A DNA stretch of 64,000 nt from Zasmidium citrigriseum (GCA_002786025.1 NHNW01000032.1:1-64000), one strand, 5' to 3'. Positions 30,111 through 40,925 are shown, counted from the first letter of the stretch. Notes: generated by a model from the sequence alone, not told the origin. Translations and numbers: made by a program.

Positions 30111-30448
30111 GTTGCTTTTGCGGCGTTGTTGGCACCCAGGTTACTGATAGTTGACTTTAGGTTACTGACGGTGCAGTCGAGTTCATGCTCTAAATGTCGC
30201 AGAAGCGTGGATTGCTGCCCGTCACATGCATTGCCGCATGACTGTTTGCTAAGGCCGCATGCTATACCTGACATCAGGTCGGATTGAGGCATCACTGGCT
30301 TGACGTACGCCCTTGGGGTGTTGGTAGGCTTCACCACTCCTCCAAGAGATGGAGGTTGTGGGTATTCGCCAAGGCAGTCAACGACTTGGGCCTTCTCTTC
30401 GCATTCGTGACAATCACTTTGCGAGTTTTGCCTCTGGTGATGGGGCAT
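30098..30448 (-). CDS. Possible small Cys-containing protein, 116 aa
   Basis: The frame from ATG 30448 (MPHHQRQNSQSD) has nine Cys, including CHEC, and a Pro-rich centre (YPQPPSLGG). No signal peptide or family is seen. It ends just inside the start of the next frame on the same strand, so it may be an upstream exon of that gene, although I found no in-phase splice. Confidence 0.3.
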   Translation of the reverse strand: MPHHQRQNSQSDCHECEEKAQVVDCLGEYPQPPSLGGVVKPTNTPRAYVKPVMPQSDLMSGIACGLSKQSCGNACDGQQSTLLRHLEHELDCTVSNLKSTISNLGANNAAKATCPT

Positions 30449-30872
30449 TTGCCCTTGGATAGCGGTGGTCCGTAAGGTGACTATCGAGTGGCTCAGAGTG
30501 TCACCAAGTGCCAGACGCTTGAGTCACCAAAGGCTGGAGACAGCCATACTTCCTTCGCTGGTCTCCGATAAGCAACAAGGCTGAACCTTTGTGCTTTTAC
30601 TCTCTGTCTCGCTATCGTCGTGCAAGAATACGCGGAGGGCTCTCGTGTGCTGCTGGAGTACAATGCCGATATGCGGTGTGTCGTTATAATGCTCTTTCAG
30701 ATCGCTGCCCGCGCTCGCTACATCATGGCTAGAGATCTGACGCTATGAAGACTGATCTGCCTAGACCACCAGTATGTGGCCTCGGTTGAATGCTCTTAGC
30801 CAGAAGGAATGCTCCAAAGTCAGTCTAGGTGGGAGTGAGGGATGCAAATGATGAGACTTCCATTGCAGAACT

Positions 30873-31335
30873 TCATCCGAGACCCTGTTTGCGAATGCCA
30901 GGCAAGGGGCACGCCATGGCTTCCAGATGGTTGTTGGCTGGGCTCGTATCGACATCGAAAGGTGCTTCGTATGCTTTCGGTGGGAGGAACTGAGAGTTGA
31001 TGTCGCCCGTATTGTCCGCTTGTGTGTCTGCATTCATCTGCGCCTTCGCATCTCCAGGCGTGCTCAGAGACAGCATGTCAGAACAGATCGAAGTATACAT
31101 GTCGAGCAGGAAGTTATCGTTCTCGATTTCTCGCAGTGCCGCTTCCTCTTGAGATCCGGATCGAAAAAGCCACCATGATGTTCTTGATGGAGGCGTCGTG
31201 GATGACCTGGTCCATCACCTCCAGTTCCGGAGTGTCGTCTTGGATCTCAATCTCCTCCCTCTTGATCAGGGTTTGATAGTATCTCGTGCTCCCCAACAGT
31301 CGCTGCCCAGGCACTTTACAGTCATCCTCTCTCAC
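30873..31335 (-). pseudogene. Hypothetical protein gene, apparently frameshifted or cryptically spliced
   Basis: Two protein-like frames abut. The upstream one reads through QTLIKREEIEIQDDTPELEV to IHDASIKNIMVAF. The downstream one, one base out of phase, reads EEAALREIENDNFLLDMYT and runs to a stop at 30873. They meet at a run of five T on the minus strand (31164-31168). Loss of one T would make a continuous charged protein of about 150 residues. No intron with usual signals fits the gap. The 5' end lacks an ATG, so an upstream exon may exist. This could be a true pseudogene, an assembly error in the homopolymer, or a missed splice. Confidence 0.4.
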
Positions 31336-31439
31336 GAAGCCCTTTAACCTGGGCAGAAAGTTTGTGCAGCGGGTGGTCTGACGTTGGCTTTCGTGTCGCA
31401 GTTTTCAAGCTGTGGCGAGACAGCCATTCCGCTCAGGAG

Positions 31440-32010
31440 CTATCTCGCGGCAGATGATATGCTTGTGGTGCGATGGGAGTTGTGCGAATCTTCGAGATGC
31501 GGCGAGCGCGATCGCGCACAAAGACCACCGTCTGCTGTGAGTCTTTCTCGTCTGGTCTCGATGAAGAAGCCTCGTGTATGATATCTTTCCGTCTTTGGGT
31601 GTCGAATACGAGAGATCGTGTGGTCTGTAGGAAGCGCTCGCATACGATCGGTCTTGGGAGGAGTCTCGCGATTCGAGGCGGTGGTTCAGTAGACGGCGAC
31701 AACAGTGATCTCACGTAGTTGTCGATTCGATATTGATGGTGATGTTCACTCTCACGTCACCGGGCAAGAAGTAGGAAGTTCCTGCCTCTTTGCCATCCGT
31801 GAGGCAGTCACGCTCGTGGAGGGAAGTCGCTGAACGGGGATCACCTTCCAGCGACATCATCTCAAACAGCGACATCCCACAGATCAAGACCTTGCGAAGA
31901 CGAGACCGAGTCCTACGAGCATCACGCGACGGCGTGACGACTCCAAGTCGATGGACGAGAGCCTCACCACGGCAATGAGCGACAGCGGTACCGACGACGA
32001 ACGTCTTCAT
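31440..32010 (-). CDS. Possible two-exon small gene, about 159 aa
   Basis: Exon 31756..32010 starts at ATG 32010 (MKTFVVGTAVAHC) and reads SLFEMMSLEGDPRSATSLHE. A GTGAGA donor could join it, in phase, to 31440..31664 (TPPKTDRMRALPTDHT). The 91-bp intron would need a GAG acceptor, which is rare. Without it, the first exon alone gives a 99-aa frame ending at 31711. Basic, no recognised domain. Confidence 0.28.
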
Positions 32011-32189
32011 CACGGCCGAGCGTGACCGAGAAGCGCCTCGCCAGCAATACGAAAGATCTCCATGCAGCAGCGGGCCGCACGTTGGCAGTGGCCTGGCGGT
32101 GGAGACGGTAGCGAGCAGCAAGTCAAGGCCTTGCACCATGACGAATACACGCATACATTACATTGCCAAGGCACGAGCTGCCTAAAAGG

Positions 32190-32600
32190 TAGAGACTGGT
32201 CATTCTGGGGGCAAGATGATGGAGTCGAAGAATACGGGACATGGTAGGCTGGCAGGTTGGCAGGTTGGCAGGTTGACAGCAATGCGAGACGGCGTTGGCG
32301 GTGCGGTATGTGACAAGGCTGAGGCGAGAGTGGAGGCGGCGACATGGGACTGAGCAATGGACGGCAACATGCGTACAGCGAGACGAGACCGGCGCTGAGG
32401 AGCCGCATGCGACATGAGCCCAAGCACTGGAGAGGGCAGTGAAAGGGCAGCGGCATTGGCCTGAGCATGAAGATGGCGATTGCACAGACTGGTCGCTCTG
32501 GGAGCAAGATGACGGGATCAAAGGCGACGGGACATGCCAGGCTGGCAGGTGGATGGGACGACAGCAGGGTGAGCCGATGCAGGCAGTGCAATCTGCGACA
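32190..32600. repeat. Degenerate duplication, ~297 bp apart, with internal GGCAGGTT repeats
   Basis: The segment at 32191-32260 (GACTGGTCATTCTGGGGGCA) recurs at 32488-32556 (GACTGGTCGCTCTGGGAGCA) with the same order of blocks. A short unit, TTGGCAGG, is repeated three times at 32250-32275. A further diverged copy may precede it from about 32080. No gene is assigned. Confidence 0.55.
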
Positions 32601-33416
32601 AGGCTATGGCACGAGACGAATGGCCACGACGACAGCAACGGTCAGCACAAGAACATTTTCCGGAGAGTCAGTATCGCTTGATTGCGACCGTGGGAGGCAG
32701 ATGCGTTGTGGCAGGCCGAGCCCGAGGCACCACGCACGCTGAACACCGCGGGCGGCGACGACATACAGCGCGAAGCGAAGTCTGAGACAGCCTCGCGAGG
32801 CTGAACATGTCCGCCAATGGCGACGGCGACGTTGAGGTGGGCACGACACGAAGCATGAGGCTCTTCAAGACGACTTGCTCACGGTCGCAATCTGCGGTCG
32901 CAATCTACGGGCGCAATCTCAGAGACTTCACAGACGACGGTGAGAAGAAGGCACAAGAAGCGGCAGCGACAGTGATGATTGCCGACAACTACATACAGAA
33001 GCTAATGTACAACAGCGAGTTCTCTCAGTTTCCCCCGAAGGGTACTCACACCCGTCGCCACGCGAAGGCGGAACTCGATCGACGAGCTCACCGTCACCGC
33101 CCCTTGACCCCTAGCAGCACTTGCGGACTTACGCAATGGGGCCTCGGTTTGGTTGGGCGCCCGGGATCCCCGGTCGGTCTCAAACGCAGCGGTTGCGCAT
33201 TACAGAGCCCCGATCCAGATCACCCGAGAAACAGAAGGAAAAAATCAAGGGAATCCCACACGGTTCAGGCGGCCCTACGGGACTTACGCAACCCCCGTGC
33301 GAGCCCCCGCTCTCCCGGAAAGCCCACTGCCTGCCGCCGAGAGGCCTTATGTGGTAAGCTCGCCAGTACAGCGGAGGGGGAACAAAGGAAATCCACCGCC
33401 AGCAACCTCAGTCGAC

Positions 33417-33697
33417 TCAGTCGTCGTGGTACGTGCGGACACGCCACTTCCGTCCCAGTGGGTCCTGCGAGAAGTCAGCATCTGGACGGCAATGATCTCG
33501 ACGGCGACGAGAGGGGCGGTGGCAAGGGGCAGGGCAGTGAAGGGTCAGTGAGGGTGGGATGGGGAGGAGAGAGGGAAGGTCAGTGGGTGAGATGGGGGGA
33601 GAGAGAGACATACCTCGAAAGGCGTATCCACTGGGTCACTCCATTTGAAAATCCGCTTGATCTTCGAGAAGAGCCGGTGGATGGGTAGACCGCACAT
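33417..33697 (-). CDS. Very small spliced gene, 43 aa, unknown function
   Basis: Exon 33614..33697 encodes MCGLPIHRLFSKIKRIFKWS and eight more residues. It is joined in phase 0 to exon 33417..33464 (DPLGRKWRVRTYHDD) across a 149-bp intron with a GTATGT donor, a TGCTGAC branch site and a CGCAG acceptor. A second, 61-bp intron with good signals (GTGAGC, CTGAC, CGCAG) sits in the 5' leader at 33768-33828, and a CT-rich tract lies just upstream. The product is basic with an amphipathic helix rich in Lys, Phe and Ile. Good splice signals at both introns support a real transcript; no family is recognised. Confidence 0.5.
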
Positions 33698-33837
33698 GAT
33701 GAATGTCTTATTCTCGATTCTCGGTGTTGTTGCGTGTAGTGTGTTGCAAGTGTGTAGCGTATCAAGCCTGCGATGAGTGTCAGTCAAGGTCAAGTGTGGA
33801 AGGGGAGGGGGGAGGAGAAGGCGCTCACGGTGTTGTA

Positions 33838-33877
33838 TGAAGAAGAAGAAGAAGAAGAGGAAGAGGAGAGGGAAGGG
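33838..33877 (-). promoter_or_regulatory. CT-rich promoter tract of the 43-aa gene
   Basis: On the minus strand this is a pure pyrimidine run (CTTCTTCTTCTT type), typical of fungal promoters just upstream of transcription starts. It lies about 140 bp upstream of the ATG, before the leader intron. Confidence 0.45.
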
Positions 33878-34029
33878 CCAGATACTTAAGGTCGGGAGAA
33901 ATGGCTGCACGCGCTAGCAAGATTCTAATCACGCAGGCATTTCGAACAGTGCGTGCGGAGAATCTGTTGAGGAGGGGGTGTGGTGGGAAGTCAGCTGCGG
34001 GTGGTAAGCCAGCCAGCGGAGGGGGAGTA

Positions 34030-34475
34030 AGCGGGAAAGGCTGTGTGATATGTATTGAGTTCGCCGTCGCCGAACTTCGAGACTAACAAACGCCTGTGTG
34101 ACTAGCAAGTACTCCACATTGCTGCCAGCTGGCCATCTTTTGACTTCAGAAGAACCTCGAGAGGCCAGATTGCTGGCTGTGTGACAAGTATTGAGTTCGC
34201 CGTATCAACACGAGCCGGACTTCGAGACCTGTGTGACCGCCAAGTACTCCACAATATCGCCAGCTGGCCATCTTTTGACTCACGAACAGACCCGACGGGC
34301 TGCTTACAAGGCTGTGTGACAAGTATTGAGTTCGCCTTGTCAGCAAAGGCAGGACTTTCGATACAGAAACGGCAGCACGATGCACGCGCACACTGCAACA
34401 TCGCCAGCTGGCCGCCGAAACAGCCCCGAGGGGCCAGATTGCAGGCTGCGTGACAAGTATTGAGTTCGAAGAGCC
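34030..34475. repeat. Four tandem copies of a ~135-bp unit
   Basis: The block CTGTGTGACAAGTATTGAGT starts at about 34039 (diverged), 34176, 34311 and 34446, so the period is 135-137 bp. Each copy also has a CCAGCTGGCC(A/G) block. 135 bp is exactly 45 codons. In one minus-strand frame it gives a 45-residue repeat with ANSILVTQP and SKDGQLA.LWST. The minus strand also shows acceptor-like TCACACAG at each copy. Whether it is translated is unknown. Confidence 0.7.
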
Positions 34476-34981
34476 AGACTTTCAGCACAGTAGCCGCCCG
34501 CACACACTGCCATTTCGACAAGTGTCGACTTTGGATGCTGGTGCGTGTGCAATTGAGAAACGAGTGTGCTCTTGGCACTCTGCTCGCTGGCGATACCGCT
34601 TTGGGCCTGCCTCTTGCTGCCTCGGCTTCATACCTCGCCGTCCTCCTCCATTGCCCCTTTGGGCTTGCCGGGCCTGTTCACTGCCACTGCCTCCTTGACT
34701 GCAAGCATCTGTGTATAGACTCTGAAAACATTCGACAGCCTTGTATGTTTGCAATGTCGTCCTCTCCTTCCTCGTGCGGGCAGTGCATCCTGAAAAGTGA
34801 CAGCGACCGATTCTTGTGGTCTTTTCGTGATGAATCGTGGTTCGTGAAGTACGAGGGATGTAGTAATGCTGTAAAGTTCGTCGTCCGTGTCTGATTTCGC
34901 ATTTTGACAGCGAAATTGTCACTTCCTCGTCGAGACGAAAGAGATGAAGTCGTAATGCATTGATGCCTGAGGCATTCTTGC

Positions 34982-35394
34982 ATGATCTCCAGTCTGGAGT
35001 TGCCCGTGGGGAAGGAGATGTTGGCAGCAAGAATTGCGCATGTGCAGAGACCTCGTCGTCGGCCGACTGCTCGCACGCAGACCAACCTAACCCTCAATTC
35101 GTCCCGTTCATGCTCGAGCCGGGCGCAGGCGCAAGATTCACCGCCGGTCGCAAAGCCCACGCTCGAGCAGCCAGCGACACCGACCGAGCAACATCTGCAC
35201 GCCATCTTCGACGAAGAGGAGATTACGCCACCGAGGATTTGCTTTCCATGCGAACGAGACGGATACTGCGGCCTTCACGCCGGTCGCGCAAACAAGATGT
35301 GAGAATCGCGAGCAAACACACCTGCACGGACGAAGGCACGCACGCGCATGCGCACACATCGTTCGCGCTCTGCAGATATCCAGGAGATGCATGA
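34982..35394 (+). CDS. Possible small two-exon protein with CxxC-type motif, 111 aa
   Basis: Exon 34982..35298 from ATG (MISSLELPVGKEMLAAR) ends at a GTGAGA donor. A 77-bp intron with a CTGCAG acceptor joins it to 35376..35394. Without splicing the frame ends nine bases later, so the protein differs only at the tail. The C-terminal part reads DEEEITPPRICFPCERDGYC, a compact Cys motif; the middle is Arg/Thr/Gln-rich. Family unknown. Confidence 0.35.
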
Positions 35395-35730
35395 TACAGC
35401 AATGGAAATAAGTCGCCTCGGAGGAACACTGGCGAAGAACGCCTGAGCCCGAAAGCTGACTTGATGTCTGGACGGTCCTCTCTGCTCAGTGCCAGCTCTC
35501 CGTCGCTCTCCCCAAGCGCTGCCGCCATGCCTTGACATCGAGTCTATCCATTCGTACTCTCACGCCTACGCGACACCTGCGAGCGGCAGCAACATCTTTG
35601 GCACCGGCGTCACGCCTACAAGAGTACGGGCACTCGGCTTGAAGAGCAGGGGCAGCAAGCACGTCTACGCATACACCCAGTGGCCTGACTTGGGCAGAGT
35701 TCGAGCATTCGAGCGGTCTTGAAAGAGCTG

Positions 35731-36039
35731 ATGCTCAAGGGAGTGTTCAGTGGCGGTTTTGGCGTTCAGAAAGGGTCGCAAGCCAGCCGGCTTCAGCTGA
35801 GACGGAATGGGCCTGCGAAGCCGCAACGTGAGGTTCAGATACTGTACAATGACTTGAGGCTACTCTTTCCAGACTCTGTGACAATTTCGCCCGCACAAAT
35901 GTGTCTCGGAAACGTATTGTTATCGAGGTGTGGCGTGCAGAGCGACTCAGGGGCCTGTCACGTGATGCGGGCGTTCGATCTTGAACGACGCCAAGATGGC
36001 AACACAGATATGTTTCGACCTCTCAAAGTCAATGAGTGA
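35731..36039 (+). CDS. Possible small protein, 102 aa
   Basis: The frame from ATG 35731 (MLKGVFSGGFGVQKGS) is moderately protein-like, with REVQILYNDLRLLFPDS in the centre. It directly follows another protein-like frame ending at 35722, so both could be exons of one gene, but no in-phase splice stands out. Confidence 0.22.
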   Translation: MLKGVFSGGFGVQKGSQASRLQLRRNGPAKPQREVQILYNDLRLLFPDSVTISPAQMCLGNVLLSRCGVQSDSGACHVMRAFDLERRQDGNTDMFRPLKVNE

Positions 36040-36199
36040 CTTATTCAAGGTCAGAGGTAAGATATGAGACCACTGTTACGGCTGTATCGGGTCCTGTTGC
36101 GAAAGTAGATATGTCGCTGCTCATTCGCTCAACCAGCAAGTCATTCCATGTAGGTGTCAATGCAGAATTTCAGAAAAGCGCGGAAACAAGGGCGACAAG

Positions 36200-36409
36200 C
36201 TATCTACTAATCCAAATGCCATCCTTTCTACTCCCGAATTTCATTCTCATCCTCAACAATGAGACCTCAAAGTCTTGAGTCAATCCATCTTGAATTAGGT
36301 CTTCTGTGATGTCGCCGTCTTGAATCCCAGGGGTAAATTTAGCCCCAAGTAACCCTAACGCCAGCGCCAAGACCGCACGCAGCAGGCTCGAGAAGAGCGA
36401 CGACAGCAT
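36200..36409 (-). CDS. Candidate small secreted or membrane-anchored protein, 69 aa
   Basis: From ATG 36409 the product starts with a hydrophobic signal-like segment (MLSSLFSSLLRAVLALALGL, ending LGA at about residue 23). A short mature part without Cys follows, with a loosely repeated acidic unit (IQDGDITEDLIQDGLTQD). Length fits fungal small secreted proteins, but the lack of Cys and of a supporting intron leaves this weak. Confidence 0.35.
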   Translation of the reverse strand: MLSSLFSSLLRAVLALALGLLGAKFTPGIQDGDITEDLIQDGLTQDFEVSLLRMRMKFGSRKDGIWISR

Positions 36410-38275
36410 GAGCAAACACGATGCAACATTTCACGAAGTACAGTGTCATTGATAGGAGCTCAAGCTACCTACTTCTCCAGTCTCTCGTCTTGACAAAGCT
36501 CGAGCGACTCAGGACTGGCGCACCTTCGCCCATGACCGTTCCGCCGACGATGACCTCCCCAGCCTTCCCAAACCCATCCGAAGGCCATTGCGCCACTGCC
36601 AATTGCCACACTCGCAAAGCTGACCGAGCGCTTTAGAGAGTCTGCATGTCCAGCGCCTCGTCTCGTCCCCGTTCACAACTCCCCTTTCAGCTGGTCCTAC
36701 GACCAGTCATTCCAGACCCCTCTAAACGGCTCTTGCACCATTGCCACTGCTCAGACTCGCAAGCGTCATCAGATCTTTGGAAGATGCGACTGTGCCCACT
36801 GCGACATGCAGTCGCTTCGCTCGCCGCCTGCTTGGCCGAACTCCGCCCTGGACCCTGATTTTTGCAGTCTGCGCTCACACTGTCCCACCTTGCCAAGTCA
36901 TGAAGTCGACCTCGTGCCCTGCTTCTGAGATCACCAGCCTCCAATCCAGCTCGCGCCGCGGATCTCTTCCATCCTCGAAGTTCTCGCACAGTCTTGACAT
37001 CTCTTCAGCCCGACCCATGGATTCTCAACCGAAGACGAAGGCTGCATTCGCGGATATTCATTGTACTTTGCGTAGAATGTACTTTGGATCGTGCCATGCG
37101 TGTGAATTTTGCCTGTGCGGCTGCTTGTCTGTGTCGCAGGTTTCCGCGCACGCCCGTACGCCCTGCAAGATCACTTTCCAGCTGCATCTCGATTTTCGCG
37201 AACAGCACCTCTTGCTTCGGCTTCGCAGTCTGCCTTGGTCGAAGTTCTGCGAAGACCTTGGGGCCTCAGATGGCAGGGCGCCAGCGAAAATGGGCTGGAT
37301 TTCGACGTGCGTGTGCGTGCGGCGGCGGGAATTCGTTCTTGCGTGCTGCAAGATTGATGCTGGTCGGCTGCGGCGAGAGCGAGCGCGGCGACTTTGGCTG
37401 GGGTCTGAAAATGCGAGTGTCTCGTCAAGGTTGGCAGAGCGTGATCTCTGCAGTCAGGAAGGTTTGTGATTGCTCGTGAAGCAGACCTGTTCAGAATTTT
37501 GGAAGGCGAACTTCGGGATCGGTGTGTCGCAAAGGGAAAGAACAGTGTCGTGAAGAATGCACTCTCGCGCAGGTGCTCCAGGCTTTCTCTCACGGCAACC
37601 GCGACTTCTACCGACCATTCCTCTCCTCAACAAACCCACCCTTCATCATTCGACATGCCTTGCCGACTCGACTGCGAGCGACCCGTTCAACTCGGCCCGA
37701 ATTTCGGCTTCGTTCGGACCGGGAGACGATTTCGGAGCAAGCTTGGCGAACCTTATCTGATTAGTCTGCGACCGCGACAGAAACGACTGGGACCCACCAT
37801 AGCCGGCTTGGGAGAGACGAGGATCTCGAGACCAGGTGTTGTGCGCTCAGGGGATACGTCGAACACGTCTTCTGCGACACCGAGCCGAAGGATATCCATT
37901 CAAACGCTAGTACATTGCCGTGCTGAGCCAATGCTATCGGCCGGCTGCGGACAGTCAGCATGACATGAGTTTCGAGCGTCAAGACTATACTCATGGGGAG
38001 CAGAGCTTAAGCCGTGCAGAGAGGGCGCCCGAGTGCAGGCAAAAGCGGTATGAGACTAAAGAGCAGCGCAGAATGCGAAAGTACGAGAAGGTTTGAGAAA
38101 GAAGGCAAACAAAGCGATATCGTTCGAGCTGCAAGCACAAGAGCACACTCATCCAGCTGCCCAGCAGTTGCCATTGCGAATGAGGAGGCCCATCAGTATC
38201 GCCGTCGCCAAGGGCGGCTGCACCAGAAACGCGCAGCGTGACACAAAGCCTTGCAGCGGCAATTCCAAAACGTAT
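36410..38275. other. Stretch without a recognisable gene
   Basis: Several frames of 60-240 codons occur on the plus strand, but composition (Cys/Arg/Ser-rich) and lack of domains or clean introns argue against them. No repeat family stands out. Confidence 0.4.
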
Positions 38276-38734
38276 TCACTTTGCTCGCTGCCCCGGATCT
38301 GGCGTGCCCGGCCCTGGCTGGCTTCTTATGCTCATGAACTCATCCAGACCCTCTTTGATCTGAGGCAAACACCCAAAACCTCCATTTCGAGGAACAATCC
38401 CTGGCCCACAAGATCGATCGCCTCGCAGCTGGGCCCAGCGAGAGCCGCTGGCTGGGTCTTGGACACCGTGCTCCGCCAGCACGCCGGCGGTGAAAGTACG
38501 AGGATCATTGGCGGCTGTGGGAGATGAAGGAGACGTAGGCTGCGATTGCGCTTCTTGCCGTCTTAAAGAGTCAGGCGTCCACAAGATCGTGTTCCGCAGC
38601 GGTACTCTTTGCTTATCAATACTTGGAGGCTGGCCTTCACCGCAGTCTCGATCGGCAGTCTTTTTCCTTCCACGGAAGAGGTCCTTCAGCTTCTCTCTCA
38701 GCGAAGACTTCTTCGTCTCCCTCTCCTGCAGCAT
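38276..38734 (-). CDS. Hypothetical basic disordered protein, 152 aa
   Basis: From ATG 38734 (MLQERETKKSSLREKLKDL) the product begins with a strongly basic amphipathic helix ending in FRGRKKTADR, then a polar Ser/Pro-rich part. The frame is open another 15 codons upstream. No domain. It could bind membrane or nucleic acid through its N-terminus, but that is only inference. Confidence 0.42.
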   Translation of the reverse strand: MLQERETKKSSLREKLKDLFRGRKKTADRDCGEGQPPSIDKQRVPLRNTILWTPDSLRRQEAQSQPTSPSSPTAANDPRTFTAGVLAEHGVQDPASGSRWAQLRGDRSCGPGIVPRNGGFGCLPQIKEGLDEFMSIRSQPGPGTPDPGQRAK

Positions 38735-39456
38735 GCTGGTCTTACTTGTTAATCGGAATGGCAGGTAAGATCTTTTCATCTAGGAGGTTGCTCCTGATGC
38801 TGGTGAAATCGCTGGTTTGGTAATGGTCAACGAGAAACGAAGGGCGATGGGCGCATTCGTACGATGAAGGCCTCAATTGGGGTTTGCTTAAGGTGGGTGA
38901 TGCTTGTTTGCAGAACCACGCCTCGATTGCGAATGTTCAAGCCCACGCTTGGAGGTCTGCGGGACGTCGGACACATGGGCCAAGGAACTCGATGCCAAAC
39001 GTCCGCAAAACCACCAAGCACGCGCCCAACTACTTTACGCAGCAAGCACCCAAATGCAACTGCCAACCTGGAACAAATCGCTGTCACGCGAACCTCGACA
39101 GCATAGGGTCCAGCGTTGACGAGCACGGAAGAGCTTGGCCGAAATAACCACTGATGACTTTCTGCCTCACGAGCAGTTATCTCCAACGCTGTGGCGAATG
39201 ACACGCAACCGAAGAGGTAACAATAAACGTGATCAACATTTCAAAACGTTAAAATGTACATTAAAGCCGCTCGATACTGAAATGCTTCCACCCAGCGTGA
39301 CAGAGCCTTCACGCCACTCTGCCTCCGTTCTGCTGACCCGAGCCACAACGAAACATCTATACCGGGCACCTGAAGCCGTTTCTCGCAGTCTCTGAAGTCG
39401 CATCATCGACAGGCGTCTGAGGCCAAGCGTCTACGCCAGCTTTCAGCGACATCGCC

Positions 39457-39714
39457 TCAACGCCTCATATTCTTTGGCTGCTCGTCCTTCCCGGACAATT
39501 CTTCCCCCTGTTCCAGGTACGACATTGGCTCCTCGGTGAGGTGACTGAGGACTGTCGCCTCTACCTTTGGATGTGCGTTGCTGGTCCGCACTGAAATGTC
39601 GTCGAGCTGATTGCCGGAAGAGGGATCTGGGGGTGAGTCCCGGCTGCCCGGCTCTTTGCTTCGCTGGCGATCGGAAGACTCAGACTTGAGCTTTGAGTCG
39701 CTTTGCTTCGACAT
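39457..39714 (-). CDS. Hypothetical disordered protein, 85 aa
   Basis: Frame from ATG 39714 (MSKQSDSKLKSESSDRQRSK), rich in Ser, Asp, Lys and Pro, with PSSGNQLDDISVRTSN and LTEEPMSYLEQGEELS. It resembles its neighbours in length, composition and MS(N/K/H) start. No domain recognised. Confidence 0.4.
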   Translation of the reverse strand: MSKQSDSKLKSESSDRQRSKEPGSRDSPPDPSSGNQLDDISVRTSNAHPKVEATVLSHLTEEPMSYLEQGEELSGKDEQPKNMRR

Positions 39715-40268
39715 GATGGGCTGCAAAATGAGTGGACTCTTTGGAGTTGCGAGAAGTATAGAAGCAGAAGCTGGCACGAACGAACAAGCGCTGACTTTTA
39801 TATCCTTCAAGCTTTCCATGCAAAGAGAAGGGGAGTAGTGATTATGGCAACCTTTGCTTCACAAATGTCATCGGATCGTGGGCTCTTCGTTCTTGGCGCA
39901 AGGCGAATGACATGGCCAATTGCCCCGTGCCGCCGGCAAGATCAGCTACAAACCCCCACGATTGCGGAGGACAATTGACGAGAATGTGGTCAGGCGATGT
40001 CCTCAAGGCACCAATCCTGGCGTTCGACAGTCAATCTCGATGCATTGTCGAAGCTTTCACATCGCCACGCTACAATGACGGTTTCATTTCATGAACATCA
40101 TGGTCGGACTTGCAATGGCTTTTGAACATTGCCGTAACTACAGAACTCAATGGTAAGATACAAATCGCATGCGCAACAGTCACATACCAAAGGACATCCA
40201 ATCCGTACATACAAACCATGCAACCGTAAATCAAACCGAAGCGCAGCTCCGCCCGAACCACCGAACGA

Positions 40269-40925
40269 TCAGCGCCCTCCTTCCTCCCGACGCCGCCGCT
40301 CTCGCTCCCTCCGCTTGGACTCTGTCGAAGAATCCGTAGGCCGGGTTACACTCTCGCGTGCCTCGCTTTCCCAGGAGCCAGTTGGATCAAGACGACCAAA
40401 GGAGGGCGATCGTGGCAGTGGGCCGGGAGTTTGTGCGACGCTCTGCATTGCCACGATTTGCTCATGAGGGCGGCGTGGAGGTATACGGACTGGTTGCTGT
40501 GCAGGTTGGCCTTGCGGCGGGCCCGATGATGAGGCTGACGCCTGTCCAAAAGGAGGAGGTTGTGGGTGCTGGGCTGTCGCAGGAGGTGGTCGCGGAGAGT
40601 AGGGAGATTGGTAGGGCTGAGCTGTAGAGGGTTGGCGAGGTGGATATGCGTATTGAGATGGAGCTTGTGGAGGAGTCTGTTGAAGTGGTGGATAGGGAGA
40701 TACGTAGGTGCGGGCAGCGTTGGTCAGTGGGATTCGTGGCATTTCTGGGCTGGGCGTTCGCGCTACTGGCATTACGGCATTGTTGATGGAGTATGCGCCC
40801 AGACCTGCGCCCAGTCCCGGTGGAAGGTCGTTGACTCTTGGGCGTTGTGAGCGAGGGTCGCGGCCGGAGGAATCCTGGTTTGGCGATGCGTTGGAGCCGC
40901 TGGCTCTGTTGCTGGAGTTCGACAT
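40269..40925 (-). CDS. Pro/Gln/Ser-rich disordered protein, 218 aa
   Basis: Single frame from ATG 40925 (MSNSSNRASGSNASPNQD). Rich in Pro, Gln and Ser, with RTYVSPYPPLQQTPPQAP near residue 72, a GRLDPTGSWESEAR stretch and a basic C-terminal end (KRRERERRRREEGGR) that could be nuclear targeting. The YVSPY.P motif recurs at the C-terminus of the gene at 42367-43047, which shares its MSN start and composition, so the two look like diverged paralogues. Confidence 0.5.
   Translation of the reverse strand: MSNSSNRASGSNASPNQDSSGRDPRSQRPRVNDLPPGLGAGLGAYSINNAVMPVARTPSPEMPRIPLTNAARTYVSPYPPLQQTPPQAPSQYAYPPRQPSTAQPYQSPYSPRPPPATAQHPQPPPFGQASASSSGPPQGQPAQQPVRIPPRRPHEQIVAMQSVAQTPGPLPRSPSFGRLDPTGSWESEARESVTRPTDSSTESKRRERERRRREEGGR

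Noticed and set aside
32807..33688. Plus-strand frame of 293 codons
   Set aside because: The first ~75 codons look plausible, but the rest runs antisense through the better supported 43-aa spliced gene and has poor composition.
36741..37469. Plus-strand frame of 242 codons
   Set aside because: Cys/Arg/Ser-rich, no domain, overlapping alternative frames of similar quality on both strands.
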